Assembly: GCF_030159855.1 (NCBI RefSeq)
Contig: NZ_BSNG01000001.1
Span: forward strand, 1,984,001-2,048,000
DNA from: Devosia yakushimensis
GTDB lineage: Bacteria; Pseudomonadota; Alphaproteobacteria; Rhizobiales; Devosiaceae
Length of the DNA stretch: 64,000 bases
Direction of reading: 5' to 3'
Below are positions 42,909 to 52,019 of this stretch, piece by piece; the stretch's first letter is position 1, and each line of letters starts with the position of its first letter. The notes beneath the pieces are model-generated. The model was given only the letters and a program-made list of their open reading frames with translations, did not search any database and was not told where the DNA came from. A program made the translations under genes and the position numbers.

Positions 42909-43975
42909 CACGGATCGATTGGCTGGTTTTGTCGCGCCTGGGCAGCCGCATCGGCGCGACCGTATTCGTCTTCTACGGGCTGATCACCCTGGTGGAATCG
43001 CTCGATACGGGACGTTTCAACTTCGTCGCCGAGAACCGCGGCATCGGCATGGCCCTTGTCATGGTGGCGATGAGCGGGGTGCGCTGGACCATCAAGACCC
43101 TGCCGGTGACAGTGCTGATGGGGGCCATTATCGGCTTTATCGATCTCAAGGCGCGGCACGAATTGACCGTGATCAAGAGCAGCGGCCTATCGATCTGGCG
43201 CATTGTACGGGCCCCCACGATTGCGCTCATGCTGATCAGTTTTGTGATTGCGCTGGGGGCAGAAACCATCAGCACACAGATCAATCGCGAGCTGAACCCC
43301 ACCCCGCCGGGCGAGGCGTCCCTGTTGACGCCGCCAGGGGAAATCTGGCTCGAGCAGCGCTCGGGCGATACGCGCTATGTGATGCTAGCGACCGATATGC
43401 GGCCGGGCGGTTCGGTTTTGGGCAATGTCACCATCTTCAATCTCGCCAATGCTTCCGACCATCGAATCGAGGCGCCAGAGGCATTTCTGCAGGACGGCCA
43501 CTGGGTGCTGCCCAGCGCCATTGTGCGCAATCCCGATACGCAGCCGCACGAGGTTTTCAACTACAGGCTGCCCACGACATCCACCCCGGCCGAAATCAAT
43601 CTGCGGCTTGCCTCCACCGAGGACATGACTTTTTTCGAGTTAGCGCAGTTGTTGCAATCGGGTGTTACCGATAGCGCGATACGCAGCGCCGCGACCATGC
43701 GGCTGATCAAACTTCTGGCTCTGCCGCTGCTGCTAACGGGTTCGCTGTTCATTGCTTTTGCGTTTACCGCAGGTTATCGAAGGTCGTCTAATTTTGGTCC
43801 CGCGGTTCTCTATGGGATCGTGCTTGGGTTAGTTGTGTTTGTGATTACCGAGATGGCCGACCGGGCCGGGTCGACCGGCGTTCTCGACCCCGCGTTTGCC
43901 GCAGTCGGACCGGCGTTCGTTGCTATCGTCATCGGTGTAACGGTGCTGCTGCATAAGGAAGACGGGCGTACGTGA
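42905..43975 (+). CDS. lptG: LPS export ABC transporter permease LptG
   Basis: A membrane protein of 356 residues and partner of LptF, with the same layout: transmembrane helices, the coupling segment LKARHELTVIKSSGLSIWRI, a periplasmic jellyroll domain, and closing helices (LLALPLLLTGSLFIAFAFTAGY). The start ATG overlaps the lptF stop (ATGA), and the gene ends in a GTGA overlap with lptD, so all three are co-translated. LptB and LptA are not in this window. Confidence 0.93.
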   Translation: MTRIDWLVLSRLGSRIGATVFVFYGLITLVESLDTGRFNFVAENRGIGMALVMVAMSGVRWTIKTLPVTVLMGAIIGFIDLKARHELTVIKSSGLSIWRIVRAPTIALMLISFVIALGAETISTQINRELNPTPPGEASLLTPPGEIWLEQRSGDTRYVMLATDMRPGGSVLGNVTIFNLANASDHRIEAPEAFLQDGHWVLPSAIVRNPDTQPHEVFNYRLPTTSTPAEINLRLASTEDMTFFELAQLLQSGVTDSAIRSAATMRLIKLLALPLLLTGSLFIAFAFTAGYRRSSNFGPAVLYGIVLGLVVFVITEMADRAGSTGVLDPAFAAVGPAFVAIVIGVTVLLHKEDGRT

Positions 43976-46275
43976 GTAAGGGCTGGGGCGCACAGATTCG
44001 ATCGTCATTGCGCCTGGCCATTGCCGGCGCGGCGATGGGTATTGCTCTGGCAGGCGGCGCCATGGCGCAGGGACTGGTTCCCACAGATTTTTTCACCGCC
44101 CGAGTCGCCCCCGGCGCGCCCACTGGCGTCGAGGCCGATAACCTGTCGGTTGACGGCAATACCAATATCATCACCGCCACCGGCAATGTCGTGGTGACGC
44201 GCGGCGGCTACACTGTGACCGGCCAGCGTCTGGTTTATAACCGGTTGACCAGCGATGCACATTTCGTCGGCGCGGTGACGATCCGCGATCCGTCCAACAA
44301 TGTGACGGAAACCGAGGACCTGCAGCTGACCGGCGGGATGAAACAGGCGCTGCTCGATGCGCTGACCATCACCAGCTATGATGGCGCACGGATCACGGCC
44401 GACAGCGCTGACTATGATGAAGCGCTGCGGACAATTTTGAATAACGCGACCTATTCGCCATGCGGGGAATGCATCGACAGCAAGGGCCGGCGCATCGGCT
44501 GGTCGATGCATGCCAACCGGGTCACGCAGAACCGGGAAGACGGCTCCCTCGCGCTTGAACAACCAAGCCTTGCGGTATTGGGCGTGCCGGTGGCCTGGCT
44601 GCCCTATCTGTGGCTGCCCGACACGAGCCAGGGCGCGGTTGCCGGCCTGCGCACGCCGTCGTTCGATTATAGCGAAGAGATCGGGCTCAAGGTCGAAGTG
44701 CCCGTGGCGGTCTATTCGAGCCGTTGGACCGACGTCATCCTGACCCCTACCCTGCTGACCGGCCAGGGGTTCCTGATGGGCGCGGAATGGATCCAGCGCT
44801 TCAACAATGGCTCGTTCAGCATCAAGGGCTCGGGGCTTTATCAGTTCAATCCGGGCGCTTTCAGCTTTTCGGAGGCGCAGAAGGAATGGCGCGGGGCGCT
44901 GCAGACCTCGGGCGAATTCCGGCCGATCGCCGATTGGAAAGTGGGCTGGTCCTATACCAAGTTCACCGATGCAGGCTATCTTCGAGACTATCGAATGACC
45001 GAGGCCAAATCGTCGGTGAACGAGGTCTATGCCACCAATCTGACTCGAGACACCTATATCGACATCCGGATGCAGCAGTTTAACCTGCTGGGCAATGTGA
45101 CCGAGGCCAGCCAGAACCGCCAGGGCAAGGCCCTGCCCAATGCACGGTTCGAGCATTTCATGGAATTGGCGCCGGGCATGGGGCGGCTGGAGATCAGCGG
45201 ACGACTGCTGGGCGTGCGGCGGGACGAGGATGCGACTATTTCACCCCGGAACGGCGTGCCCTACAATTTTGGCTATTCAGGCGAGAAGACCCATGCGGTG
45301 TTCCAGGCCGGATGGCAGAACCAGTGGATTGGTGCGGGCGGGTTTGTCGCGACGCCCTATCTGGGTGGCCGGGCTGACGTGGCCTATTACGATGGAACTA
45401 GCACGGCAGTGAGCGCGCCGGGTGAAACGACGCTGTGGAGCGCTACGCCGATTGCGGCGATGGATGTCCGCTTCCCGATGGCAGCCAGCGATGGCTCGAC
45501 GGTGCATCTGATCGAGCCGATCGGCCAATTGGTCTATCGGGGCTCCGATACGACAGCTGTGGGCATCACCAATGACGATGCGCAGAGCTTCGTCTTCGAT
45601 GACACAAATTTGTTCAGCTATAACCGCTTCACTGGCAGTGATCGGCAGGAGACAGGGCTGCGCGCCAATATCGGTGGTCGCTACCAGGCCAATTTCGTCG
45701 ATGGCTCGTATCTCGAACTACTCGGCGGGCAGTCGTTCCACCTGGCAGGGACCAATGCCTTTGCCTCGCCGGACCAGGCGCAAACGGGTGTCGGCGGCGG
45801 GCTGGAGGACGAGACTTCTTACGCGGTTCTGGGCGCTTACGGCATGTTCGCACCCGGCTTCAAGGTCGGCGGCAAAGTGCAGATAAACACTGACGATTGG
45901 CTACTGACGCGCACCGGCCTGGGCGTCAGCTATGCCAATTCAGGGTATTCGGCGAAGCTGGACTACAATTACATCGCAGCCAATGCGGATGCCGGCGTTC
46001 TCGATCCGCAGCAGGAAGTGGGCGTGGAACTGGGCGTGCCGCTGATGGATTACTGGCGGATGACCGGCAATACCTATTGGGATATCACCAATAGCAGCTG
46101 GCTACAGGTGGGCGCGGGTCTAACCTATGATGACGGCTATGTGGTGATCGGCGCGACCGCCCTGCGCACCGGCCCGACCCATACCAGCCCCGACGATACC
46201 AGGTTTACCGCCAACTTCCGGCTCAAGACCCCGGCAGGTCTCGACTTCGGACTTATGGGCAGGACCACCCAGTAA
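43972..46275 (+). CDS. lptD: LPS-assembly protein LptD
   Basis: An outer-membrane protein of 767 residues that inserts lipopolysaccharide into the outer leaflet with LptE. The GTG start (GTGA overlap with lptG) gives a signal peptide ending GAMAQG. The N-terminal OstA-like periplasmic domain (about 45-140: DNLSVDGNTNIITATGNVVV, RLVYNRLTSDAHFVGAVTI) feeds the barrel. YSPCGECIDSKGR holds a cysteine pair, followed by the LptD barrel part with AVAGLRTPSFDYSEEIGLK and the C-terminal TRFTANFRLKTPAG. Only one cysteine pair is obvious, fewer than in E. coli. It is directly followed by the SurA-like chaperone gene. Confidence 0.93.
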   Translation: MSKGWGAQIRSSLRLAIAGAAMGIALAGGAMAQGLVPTDFFTARVAPGAPTGVEADNLSVDGNTNIITATGNVVVTRGGYTVTGQRLVYNRLTSDAHFVGAVTIRDPSNNVTETEDLQLTGGMKQALLDALTITSYDGARITADSADYDEALRTILNNATYSPCGECIDSKGRRIGWSMHANRVTQNREDGSLALEQPSLAVLGVPVAWLPYLWLPDTSQGAVAGLRTPSFDYSEEIGLKVEVPVAVYSSRWTDVILTPTLLTGQGFLMGAEWIQRFNNGSFSIKGSGLYQFNPGAFSFSEAQKEWRGALQTSGEFRPIADWKVGWSYTKFTDAGYLRDYRMTEAKSSVNEVYATNLTRDTYIDIRMQQFNLLGNVTEASQNRQGKALPNARFEHFMELAPGMGRLEISGRLLGVRRDEDATISPRNGVPYNFGYSGEKTHAVFQAGWQNQWIGAGGFVATPYLGGRADVAYYDGTSTAVSAPGETTLWSATPIAAMDVRFPMAASDGSTVHLIEPIGQLVYRGSDTTAVGITNDDAQSFVFDDTNLFSYNRFTGSDRQETGLRANIGGRYQANFVDGSYLELLGGQSFHLAGTNAFASPDQAQTGVGGGLEDETSYAVLGAYGMFAPGFKVGGKVQINTDDWLLTRTGLGVSYANSGYSAKLDYNYIAANADAGVLDPQQEVGVELGVPLMDYWRMTGNTYWDITNSSWLQVGAGLTYDDGYVVIGATALRTGPTHTSPDDTRFTANFRLKTPAGLDFGLMGRTTQ

Positions 46276-46377
46276 GAGTGTGCCTTGCGGATTTTGGCCG
46301 CAATCATCGGGCAATTGACAGCGCAGTTTTCCCGCCGCATTGAGAGCGGGCACATATTCTTGGACAGGCGAACGACG

Positions 46378-47286
46378 ATGATGGCATTCGGACACTGGGG
46401 ACGCGCGGCGAGCGCAGCGATGGTTGGCCTGGTCATGACCGTGGCTATGGCCGCGCCAAGCCTGGCGGCGACCGTTGTGACCGTCAATGGCACGCCGATT
46501 ACCGACGTGCAGGTGGATCAGCGCCTGCGCCTTTTCAGCATGGAAGGCAACAAGACCGGCCGCAAGGGCGCGACCGATCAGCTCATTGAGGAAGCATTGC
46601 AGATGGACGAGGCCAAGCGGCTCGGCATCACCGTCTCCAATGCGCAGATCGATGAGGGCCTGCAGCAGGTATCGCGCAACATCAAGATCAGCCAGGACAA
46701 GCTGATCCAGCTGTTGCAGCAGAACGGCGTTGGCGTCGAGACGCTGCGCGACCGGCTGCGCGCCGCCATTGCCTGGAACGCTGTGACCGAGCAGGCCATC
46801 ATGCCGCAGGTGCAGATTTCCGATCTGGAACTCGACCAGAAAGCAGCCGGCCAGGTCGCGGCCTGGCAGAATTATGACTACATCCTCAAGGAAGTCATCT
46901 TCGTGGCGCCTGGCGGCCAGGGTGCAGGCGGCCGTACGGCCCAGGCCAATCGCTACCGTTCGAGCTTTGCCGGTTGCGACAATGCAGTGCAATTGTCGCT
47001 GAGCTATACCGATGCCGCGGTGATCGATGTCGGCCGCCGCCATGCCACACAGCTTCCCGAGGCCATTGCCAAGGAACTGGCCGGGCTCAATGTCGGCGGC
47101 ATCACCAAGCCGCGCGTGGTCGATACCGGCGTCTCGATGCTGGCGATCTGCCAGAAGACCCAGGCCGAAGATCTGACCTTCATCAAGGGCAATCTGGAGG
47201 CCGAGGCCGGCATGGGCGCCTTGCAGCAGCAGACGGCCAACTACCTGGCCGACCTGCGCAGCCGCGCCAAGATCATCTATAACTAA
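46378..47286 (+). CDS. surA: SurA-like periplasmic chaperone/peptidyl-prolyl isomerase
   Basis: An exported protein of 302 residues with signal peptide (AASAAMVGLVMTVAMAAPSLAA), a SurA N-terminal domain (VVTVNGTPITDVQVDQRLRLF, ATDQLIEEALQMDEAKRLGI) and one parvulin-like domain after YILKEVIFVAP that looks degenerate: the usual FAxxAxxxS core reads YRSSFAGCDNAVQLSLSYTDAAV. The second parvulin domain of E. coli SurA is absent. Position between lptD and pdxA is the standard surA place. A possible TTG start at 46285 would add 31 residues before the signal; AGG nine bases before ATG 46378 supports the shorter form. It probably escorts LptD and porins. Confidence 0.87.
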   Translation: MMAFGHWGRAASAAMVGLVMTVAMAAPSLAATVVTVNGTPITDVQVDQRLRLFSMEGNKTGRKGATDQLIEEALQMDEAKRLGITVSNAQIDEGLQQVSRNIKISQDKLIQLLQQNGVGVETLRDRLRAAIAWNAVTEQAIMPQVQISDLELDQKAAGQVAAWQNYDYILKEVIFVAPGGQGAGGRTAQANRYRSSFAGCDNAVQLSLSYTDAAVIDVGRRHATQLPEAIAKELAGLNVGGITKPRVVDTGVSMLAICQKTQAEDLTFIKGNLEAEAGMGALQQQTANYLADLRSRAKIIYN

Positions 47287-47331
47287 GGCTCGCTGCCCGG
47301 CAGCGGGCAGGGAGTGATCGACGAGGGCAAA

Positions 47332-48333
47332 ATGAGCAAGCCGCTGGCCATCAGCATGGGTGAGCCAGCGGGCATTGGCCCCGATCTCATCCTCTCGCTC
47401 TATGCACGCCGCGCCGAGCTGGACCTGCCGCCGTTCTGCGTTTTCGGACATGTCGAATTCCTGAAGGCAAGGGCCCAGCGGCTCGGCCTCAGCCTCGATA
47501 TCGCGGCGGCCACGCCAGCAGAGGCCGCGATCGTGTTTCCATCCGCGCTACCGGTCGTGCCGGTTGAAGGGCTCGTGGCGGACCATCCCGGCAAGGCCAG
47601 TCCGCTGGCTGCGCACGCCGTCATCCAGTCGATCGCCGGGGCGGTGGAAGCCGTACTATCGGGCGGCTGCCGGGGGCTGGTGACAGCACCGATCAGCAAG
47701 GCGAGCCTTTATCACGCCGGTTTCAAGCATCCGGGCCATACGGAGTTTCTTGCCGAACTCTGCGCTCGCGGCGGGGTGGCCAAGCTGCCCGTGATGATGC
47801 TGGCGCATGGCAAGCTCAGGGCCGTGCCGGTGACCATCCACGTGCCTATCAAGGATGTGCCCGGCTTGCTGACCAAGGAATTGATCGTGGATACCGGCCG
47901 GATCGTTGCGCATGATTTCAAGCAGCGCTTCGGCATCGCCAATCCCCGGATCGCCATAGCGGGTCTCAATCCCCATGCTGGCGAAGGCGGGGCGATCGGC
48001 CGGGAAGACCTCGAAATCGTGGCGCCGGCCGTGGCCGAACTGCAGTTCGAGGGGATCGAGGCTATCGGCCCCCTTCCCGCGGATACGCTGTTTTACCCCG
48101 CGCATTGGGCGCAATATGATGCCGTTCTCGCCATGTATCACGATCAGGCGCTGATCCCGATCAAGACCGTTGCCTTTGAGGATGCGGTCAACCTGACGCT
48201 TGGCCTGCCAATCGTGCGGACGTCGCCCGATCACGGCACGGCATTCGACCTGGCGGGAACCGGGCGAGGGTCGGACAAGAGCATGCTGGCCGCGATCAGG
48301 ATGGCCGACGCGATGACGGCGCAGGCATCATGA
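47332..48333 (+). CDS. pdxA: 4-hydroxythreonine-4-phosphate dehydrogenase
   Basis: An enzyme of 333 residues of pyridoxal phosphate synthesis that oxidises 4-phosphohydroxy-threonine with NAD. The start MSKPLAISMGEPAGIGPD has GAGGG a few bases upstream. Metal-binding histidines are visible in GFKHPGHTEFLA, LNPHAGEGGAIG and AMYHDQALIP, and the substrate loop TAPISKASLY is intact. It overlaps rsmA by four bases (ATGA), the same order as in many proteobacteria. Confidence 0.96.
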   Translation: MSKPLAISMGEPAGIGPDLILSLYARRAELDLPPFCVFGHVEFLKARAQRLGLSLDIAAATPAEAAIVFPSALPVVPVEGLVADHPGKASPLAAHAVIQSIAGAVEAVLSGGCRGLVTAPISKASLYHAGFKHPGHTEFLAELCARGGVAKLPVMMLAHGKLRAVPVTIHVPIKDVPGLLTKELIVDTGRIVAHDFKQRFGIANPRIAIAGLNPHAGEGGAIGREDLEIVAPAVAELQFEGIEAIGPLPADTLFYPAHWAQYDAVLAMYHDQALIPIKTVAFEDAVNLTLGLPIVRTSPDHGTAFDLAGTGRGSDKSMLAAIRMADAMTAQAS

Positions 48334-49175
48334 GCCAGATCGACGACCTGCCGCCGCTGCGCGAAGTCATCGCCGAGCATGGCCTGCGCGCCAAGAAGGA
48401 ACTCGGACAGAACTTCCTGCTCGATCTCAACCTCACTGCGCGCATTGCGCGGGTCGGCGGCTCGCTCGAAGGGGTGCGCGTCATCGAGGTGGGCCCGGGC
48501 CCCGGTGGATTGACGCGAGCCCTGCTGGCGGAAGGCGCCAAGGAAGTCATCGCCATTGAACGCGATGCACGCGCCCTGCCCGCGCTGGCGCAGATCGCCG
48601 AGGCCTATCCGGGCCGGCTGACCGTGATCAGTGGCGACGCGATGGAGATGGACTATCGCGTGCTGGCCGATGGACCGACGCGGATCATTGCCAACCTGCC
48701 CTATAATATCGCAACGCCACTGCTGACCGGTTGGCTGACGAGCGATCCGTGGCCACCCTATTTCGAGAGCCTGACGCTGATGTTCCAGCGCGAGGTGGCC
48801 GAGCGCATTTGCGCCGGAGCCGGTGACGATGCCTATGGCCGGTTGGGTGTGCTGGCAGGCTGGCGGACCGATGCGCGGATTGCCTTCAATGTGGGACGCC
48901 AGGCCTTTGTACCACCGCCCAATGTCACTTCGGCCGTGGTGCATCTGGTACCCAAACCCATTAGCGGCGACGTGGCGGTGAAGGATCTGGAGCAGGTGAC
49001 GCGGGCCGCTTTCGGGCAGCGCCGCAAGATGGTGCGGCAGAGCCTTAAGGCGACTGGCGTTCCGGTGGAAGCGCTGCTGGCGGCGGGGGGTCTCAAAGGC
49101 GACGAGCGAGCCGAGGAATTGCCGGTCGACACCTTTCTCGCCATGGCCCGCGCCCTGCCTGGGCTCAAGCGCTGA
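48330..49175 (+). CDS. rsmA: 16S rRNA (adenine1518/1519-N6)-dimethyltransferase
   Basis: A methyltransferase of 281 residues that dimethylates two adjacent adenines near the 3' end of 16S rRNA during 30S maturation. SAM-binding and catalytic motifs are complete: KKELGQNFLLDLNLTARIAR, VIEVGPGPGGLTRALL, AIERDARA, SGDAMEMD and IIANLPYNIATPLL. It is the last gene of the lptF operon and ends directly against the convergent MFS transporter gene with no gap between the stop codons. Confidence 0.97.
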   Translation: MSQIDDLPPLREVIAEHGLRAKKELGQNFLLDLNLTARIARVGGSLEGVRVIEVGPGPGGLTRALLAEGAKEVIAIERDARALPALAQIAEAYPGRLTVISGDAMEMDYRVLADGPTRIIANLPYNIATPLLTGWLTSDPWPPYFESLTLMFQREVAERICAGAGDDAYGRLGVLAGWRTDARIAFNVGRQAFVPPPNVTSAVVHLVPKPISGDVAVKDLEQVTRAAFGQRRKMVRQSLKATGVPVEALLAAGGLKGDERAEELPVDTFLAMARALPGLKR

Positions 49176-50426
49176 TCAGACGCCGGCGGGTGGTGCCGCG
49201 GGTTTCTCGGCTATGGGCAAAGGCGGCAGGGCCATGAGGCGGATGGCGACGAGCATGGCAGCGACGATTGCGCCGCCACTGACCAGCATGACGCCGGTCC
49301 AGCCCCAGGCGACCCAGGCATAGCCACCCAAGGTGCCCAGCACGGACGAACCCAGGTAATAAGCAAAGAGATAGATGGCCGAGGCTTGTGCGCGGCCAAC
49401 CAGGGCCCGCCGAGCAACCCAGGCGCTGGCAATGCCATGGGCGGCGAAATAGCCCATGGTGGCGATGGCCAGCCCGGCAATGATGACCGGCGTCGATGGC
49501 ACGATGGTGAGGAAGACGCCAATGCCCATGGTGAGCACCATGGCCCAGAAGACCTTGCGGCGGCCGAGGCGCTGGGCCAGCCCGCCAGCCCAGGCCGAGC
49601 TGAAGCTACCCAGCAGATAGACCACGAAAATGGCCGAGATGGCCGTGTGGCTGAGGGAGAATGGCGGCAGAGCCAGCCGGAACCCGGCATAATTGTAGAG
49701 CGTGACGAATGAGCCCATCAGCAGAAAGGCTGAAAGGAAGAGCCAGGGCAGGCCCTTGTCGCGGAACTGCAGGACTATGAGCCTGACCAGATCGCCTGCC
49801 GACAGCCTGTTGCGGGCCGAGTTGTGCGGTCGTGGCAGCAGCACGATGACGACCAATGCCGCCACCGCGATAGCCGCGCCCAGAATGGCGAGCGCGGGCC
49901 GCCAGCCCAGCCAATCGGCAAGGATGCCCGAAACCAGCCGGCCCGCCATGCCGCCAATGGCGGTTCCGCCAATATAAAGGCCCATGGAAAAGCCCAGGGC
50001 ATCGGGGTCCATCTCCTCGGCCAGATAGACCATGGCGACGGCGGGAAGCCCCGACAGCGTCAGGCCGATCAGGGTGCGGATGGCGAGGAGCGTGGTCCAA
50101 TTGGGCGCCAGCGGCAGCAGCAGGCCCAGGCCCGCCGTCAGCACGATGGCCCAGACCATGAGCGTGCGACGGCCGAGACGGTCGGAAACCCAACTGGCCA
50201 GCAAAAGGGCGATGGCGAGCGTGGCGGTGGTTGCCGAGAGCGCGAGTGAACTGGCGCCCGCATCCAGTCCGAACTCCTCGGCAAAGATCGGAAGCAGGGG
50301 CTGAACCGAATAAAGCGAAGCAAAGATGGCGAAGGCGGAGAGGAAGAAGGCGATGTTGGCCCGCCGAAAGGCCGGGGTGCCGCGTTTGATGGTGGTCGGT
50401 AACCCGCTACTCATGTCCGCTGCCAT
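49176..50426 (-). CDS. MFS transporter (YnfM-like)
   Basis: A membrane protein of 416 residues with twelve transmembrane helices. The loop 2-3 motif SWVSDRLGRRTLMV and the matching AQRLGRRKVFWAMV in the second half are standard for the major facilitator superfamily. ASLYSVQPLLPIFAEEFGLDAGASSLALSATTATLAIALLLASW resembles the YnfM/AraJ-type drug or metabolite exporters. The substrate is unknown. The start may be ATG 50426 or ATG 50414; neither has a strong binding site. Confidence 0.88.
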   Translation of the reverse strand: MAADMSSGLPTTIKRGTPAFRRANIAFFLSAFAIFASLYSVQPLLPIFAEEFGLDAGASSLALSATTATLAIALLLASWVSDRLGRRTLMVWAIVLTAGLGLLLPLAPNWTTLLAIRTLIGLTLSGLPAVAMVYLAEEMDPDALGFSMGLYIGGTAIGGMAGRLVSGILADWLGWRPALAILGAAIAVAALVVIVLLPRPHNSARNRLSAGDLVRLIVLQFRDKGLPWLFLSAFLLMGSFVTLYNYAGFRLALPPFSLSHTAISAIFVVYLLGSFSSAWAGGLAQRLGRRKVFWAMVLTMGIGVFLTIVPSTPVIIAGLAIATMGYFAAHGIASAWVARRALVGRAQASAIYLFAYYLGSSVLGTLGGYAWVAWGWTGVMLVSGGAIVAAMLVAIRLMALPPLPIAEKPAAPPAGV

Positions 50427-50480
50427 TTACTCTTGCGGTGGACAAGCATAACCCTTCGCGTACTCCCGCAGATCAACCTC

Positions 50481-51119
50481 TCAAAGAGAATCGATCTGGC
50501 TCTGCAAATCCTTGACGAAGCTGGATAAATTGAGCTGGCGGTTGCGCTCCAGGCGAGCCGAAACAAGAATGGAGCGGACGCGCTGGGTCGAGGCTTCCAG
50601 GTCTTCGTTGACGATCACATAGTCATATTCATGGAAGTGATCCATCTCGTCGCGGGCGTTCTGGAGTCGCTTTTCGATGGTGCCCACGCTGTCCTGGGCG
50701 CGGCGCTCAAGCCGGGCGCGCAGCTCCTTGATGGAGGGCGGCAGGATGAACACTGTCACCATGTCCTTGCGGCTATTGCGATAGAGCTGGAGCGTACCCT
50801 GATAGTCGATGTCAAAGAGGATATCGTTGCCTGCGGCCAGTTGCTCTTCGACATGGGCCCGCGGCGTGCCGTAGAAATTGCCGTGGACCTCGGCCGATTC
50901 CAGCAATTCGCCATCGGCCTGCATGCGCTTGAAGGTAGGCACGTCGATGAAGTGATAGTGCTTGCCATCGACCTCATCGGTGCGGCGAGCGCGGGTCGTT
51001 ACCGATACGGATAGCCGGATATTGGGATCGGCCCCGAACAGCGCGCGCGAAATCGACGATTTCCCGGCCCCCGAAGGCGAGGCGATGACCAACATGACGC
51101 CGCGGCGCTGAAATTCCAT
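50481..51119 (-). CDS. gmk: Guanylate kinase
   Basis: A kinase of 212 residues that converts GMP to GDP. The P-loop is ASPSGAGKSS near residue 14. SVTTRARR, DGKHYHFID, AEVHGNFYGTP and DILFDIDYQGTLQ follow, with the lid region RRAQDSVGTIEKRLQNA. AGGA lies seven bases before the ATG. It lies nine bases after yicC, the last gene of the fabD-to-gmk run. Confidence 0.97.
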   Translation of the reverse strand: MEFQRRGVMLVIASPSGAGKSSISRALFGADPNIRLSVSVTTRARRTDEVDGKHYHFIDVPTFKRMQADGELLESAEVHGNFYGTPRAHVEEQLAAGNDILFDIDYQGTLQLYRNSRKDMVTVFILPPSIKELRARLERRAQDSVGTIEKRLQNARDEMDHFHEYDYVIVNEDLEASTQRVRSILVSARLERNRQLNLSSFVKDLQSQIDSL

Positions 51120-51128
51120 CGCCAGATC

Positions 51129-52019
51129 CTATTCGATGTTCTGCACTTGCTCGCGTAGTTGATCGATCGCCGCCTTGAGGTCAAGACCGATGCCGGTGAG
51201 CTCCACGGCATTGGCTTTGGCGCATAGCGTATTGGCCTCGCGATTGAATTCCTGGGCCAGGAAATCAAGGCGGCGCCCTGCTGGTTCGCCGCCAGCAATA
51301 AGCTGCCGGGCACTGACAATGTGAGCGGCCAGGCGGTCGAGTTCCTCGCGGATATCGGCCTTGGTCGCCAGCAGCAGCGCCTCCTGGGCAAGCCGGTCGT
51401 CCGGCACGGCGATGTCGGCCGTGATATCGGCCAGCTGCTGGCGCAGACGCGCCAGAATGGCCTCGCGGCTGCGTGCCGGATGGGTCTCGGCGCGGGCGAC
51501 AAGCGTCTCGATCTCGTCCAGGCGTTCGAGCAGCACGGCGGCGATATGAGAGCCCTCCTGCCGGCGGGCCAGCACCAGATCGACGAGAACCTGCGCCACG
51601 CCTTCGAGGATGGCCGTGGCAAGGGCCTCTTCGGCTGCGGGATCCATGGGCCGGTCGCGCTGTTCGAGCACGCCCTTGAGACCCAGAATGCCATCGAGCC
51701 GGGGGCGGTCGGCATCGACCCTGCCCGACAGGTCGGATAGCGCCGCCAGAACGGTGGCGAGCGCCTGCGGATTGACCAGCAGGTCGCCCCCTGCCCCATC
51801 GCGCTCGACGGTCAGGGTGAAGGTGATCGAACCGCGCGACAGCGTCTTGCCGATAAGCTGGCGGATATCGCCTTCAAGCGCATCGAAACCAGGGGCGAGG
51901 CGCATCCGCATGTCGAGGCCGCGCCCATTGACGGACTTGATCTCGCAGGTGAAGGACGCGCCAGGCACCGCGCCGGCGGCGCGGGCATAGCCCGTCATGC
52001 TGGCGAGCGATCGGCTCAC
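51129..52019 (-). CDS. YicC family endoribonuclease
   Basis: A protein of 296 residues with the YicC pattern from the first residues (LASMTGYARAAG, TCEIKSVNGRGLDMRMRLAPGFDALEGDIRQLI) to the closing GRRLDFLAQEFNREANTLCAKAN and IDQLREQVQNIE. YicC has been shown to be an endoribonuclease in E. coli and promotes decay of a regulatory RNA. It sits between mltG (ATGA overlap) and gmk, the order common in Alphaproteobacteria. Confidence 0.94.
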   Translation of the reverse strand: MSRSLASMTGYARAAGAVPGASFTCEIKSVNGRGLDMRMRLAPGFDALEGDIRQLIGKTLSRGSITFTLTVERDGAGGDLLVNPQALATVLAALSDLSGRVDADRPRLDGILGLKGVLEQRDRPMDPAAEEALATAILEGVAQVLVDLVLARRQEGSHIAAVLLERLDEIETLVARAETHPARSREAILARLRQQLADITADIAVPDDRLAQEALLLATKADIREELDRLAAHIVSARQLIAGGEPAGRRLDFLAQEFNREANTLCAKANAVELTGIGLDLKAAIDQLREQVQNIE

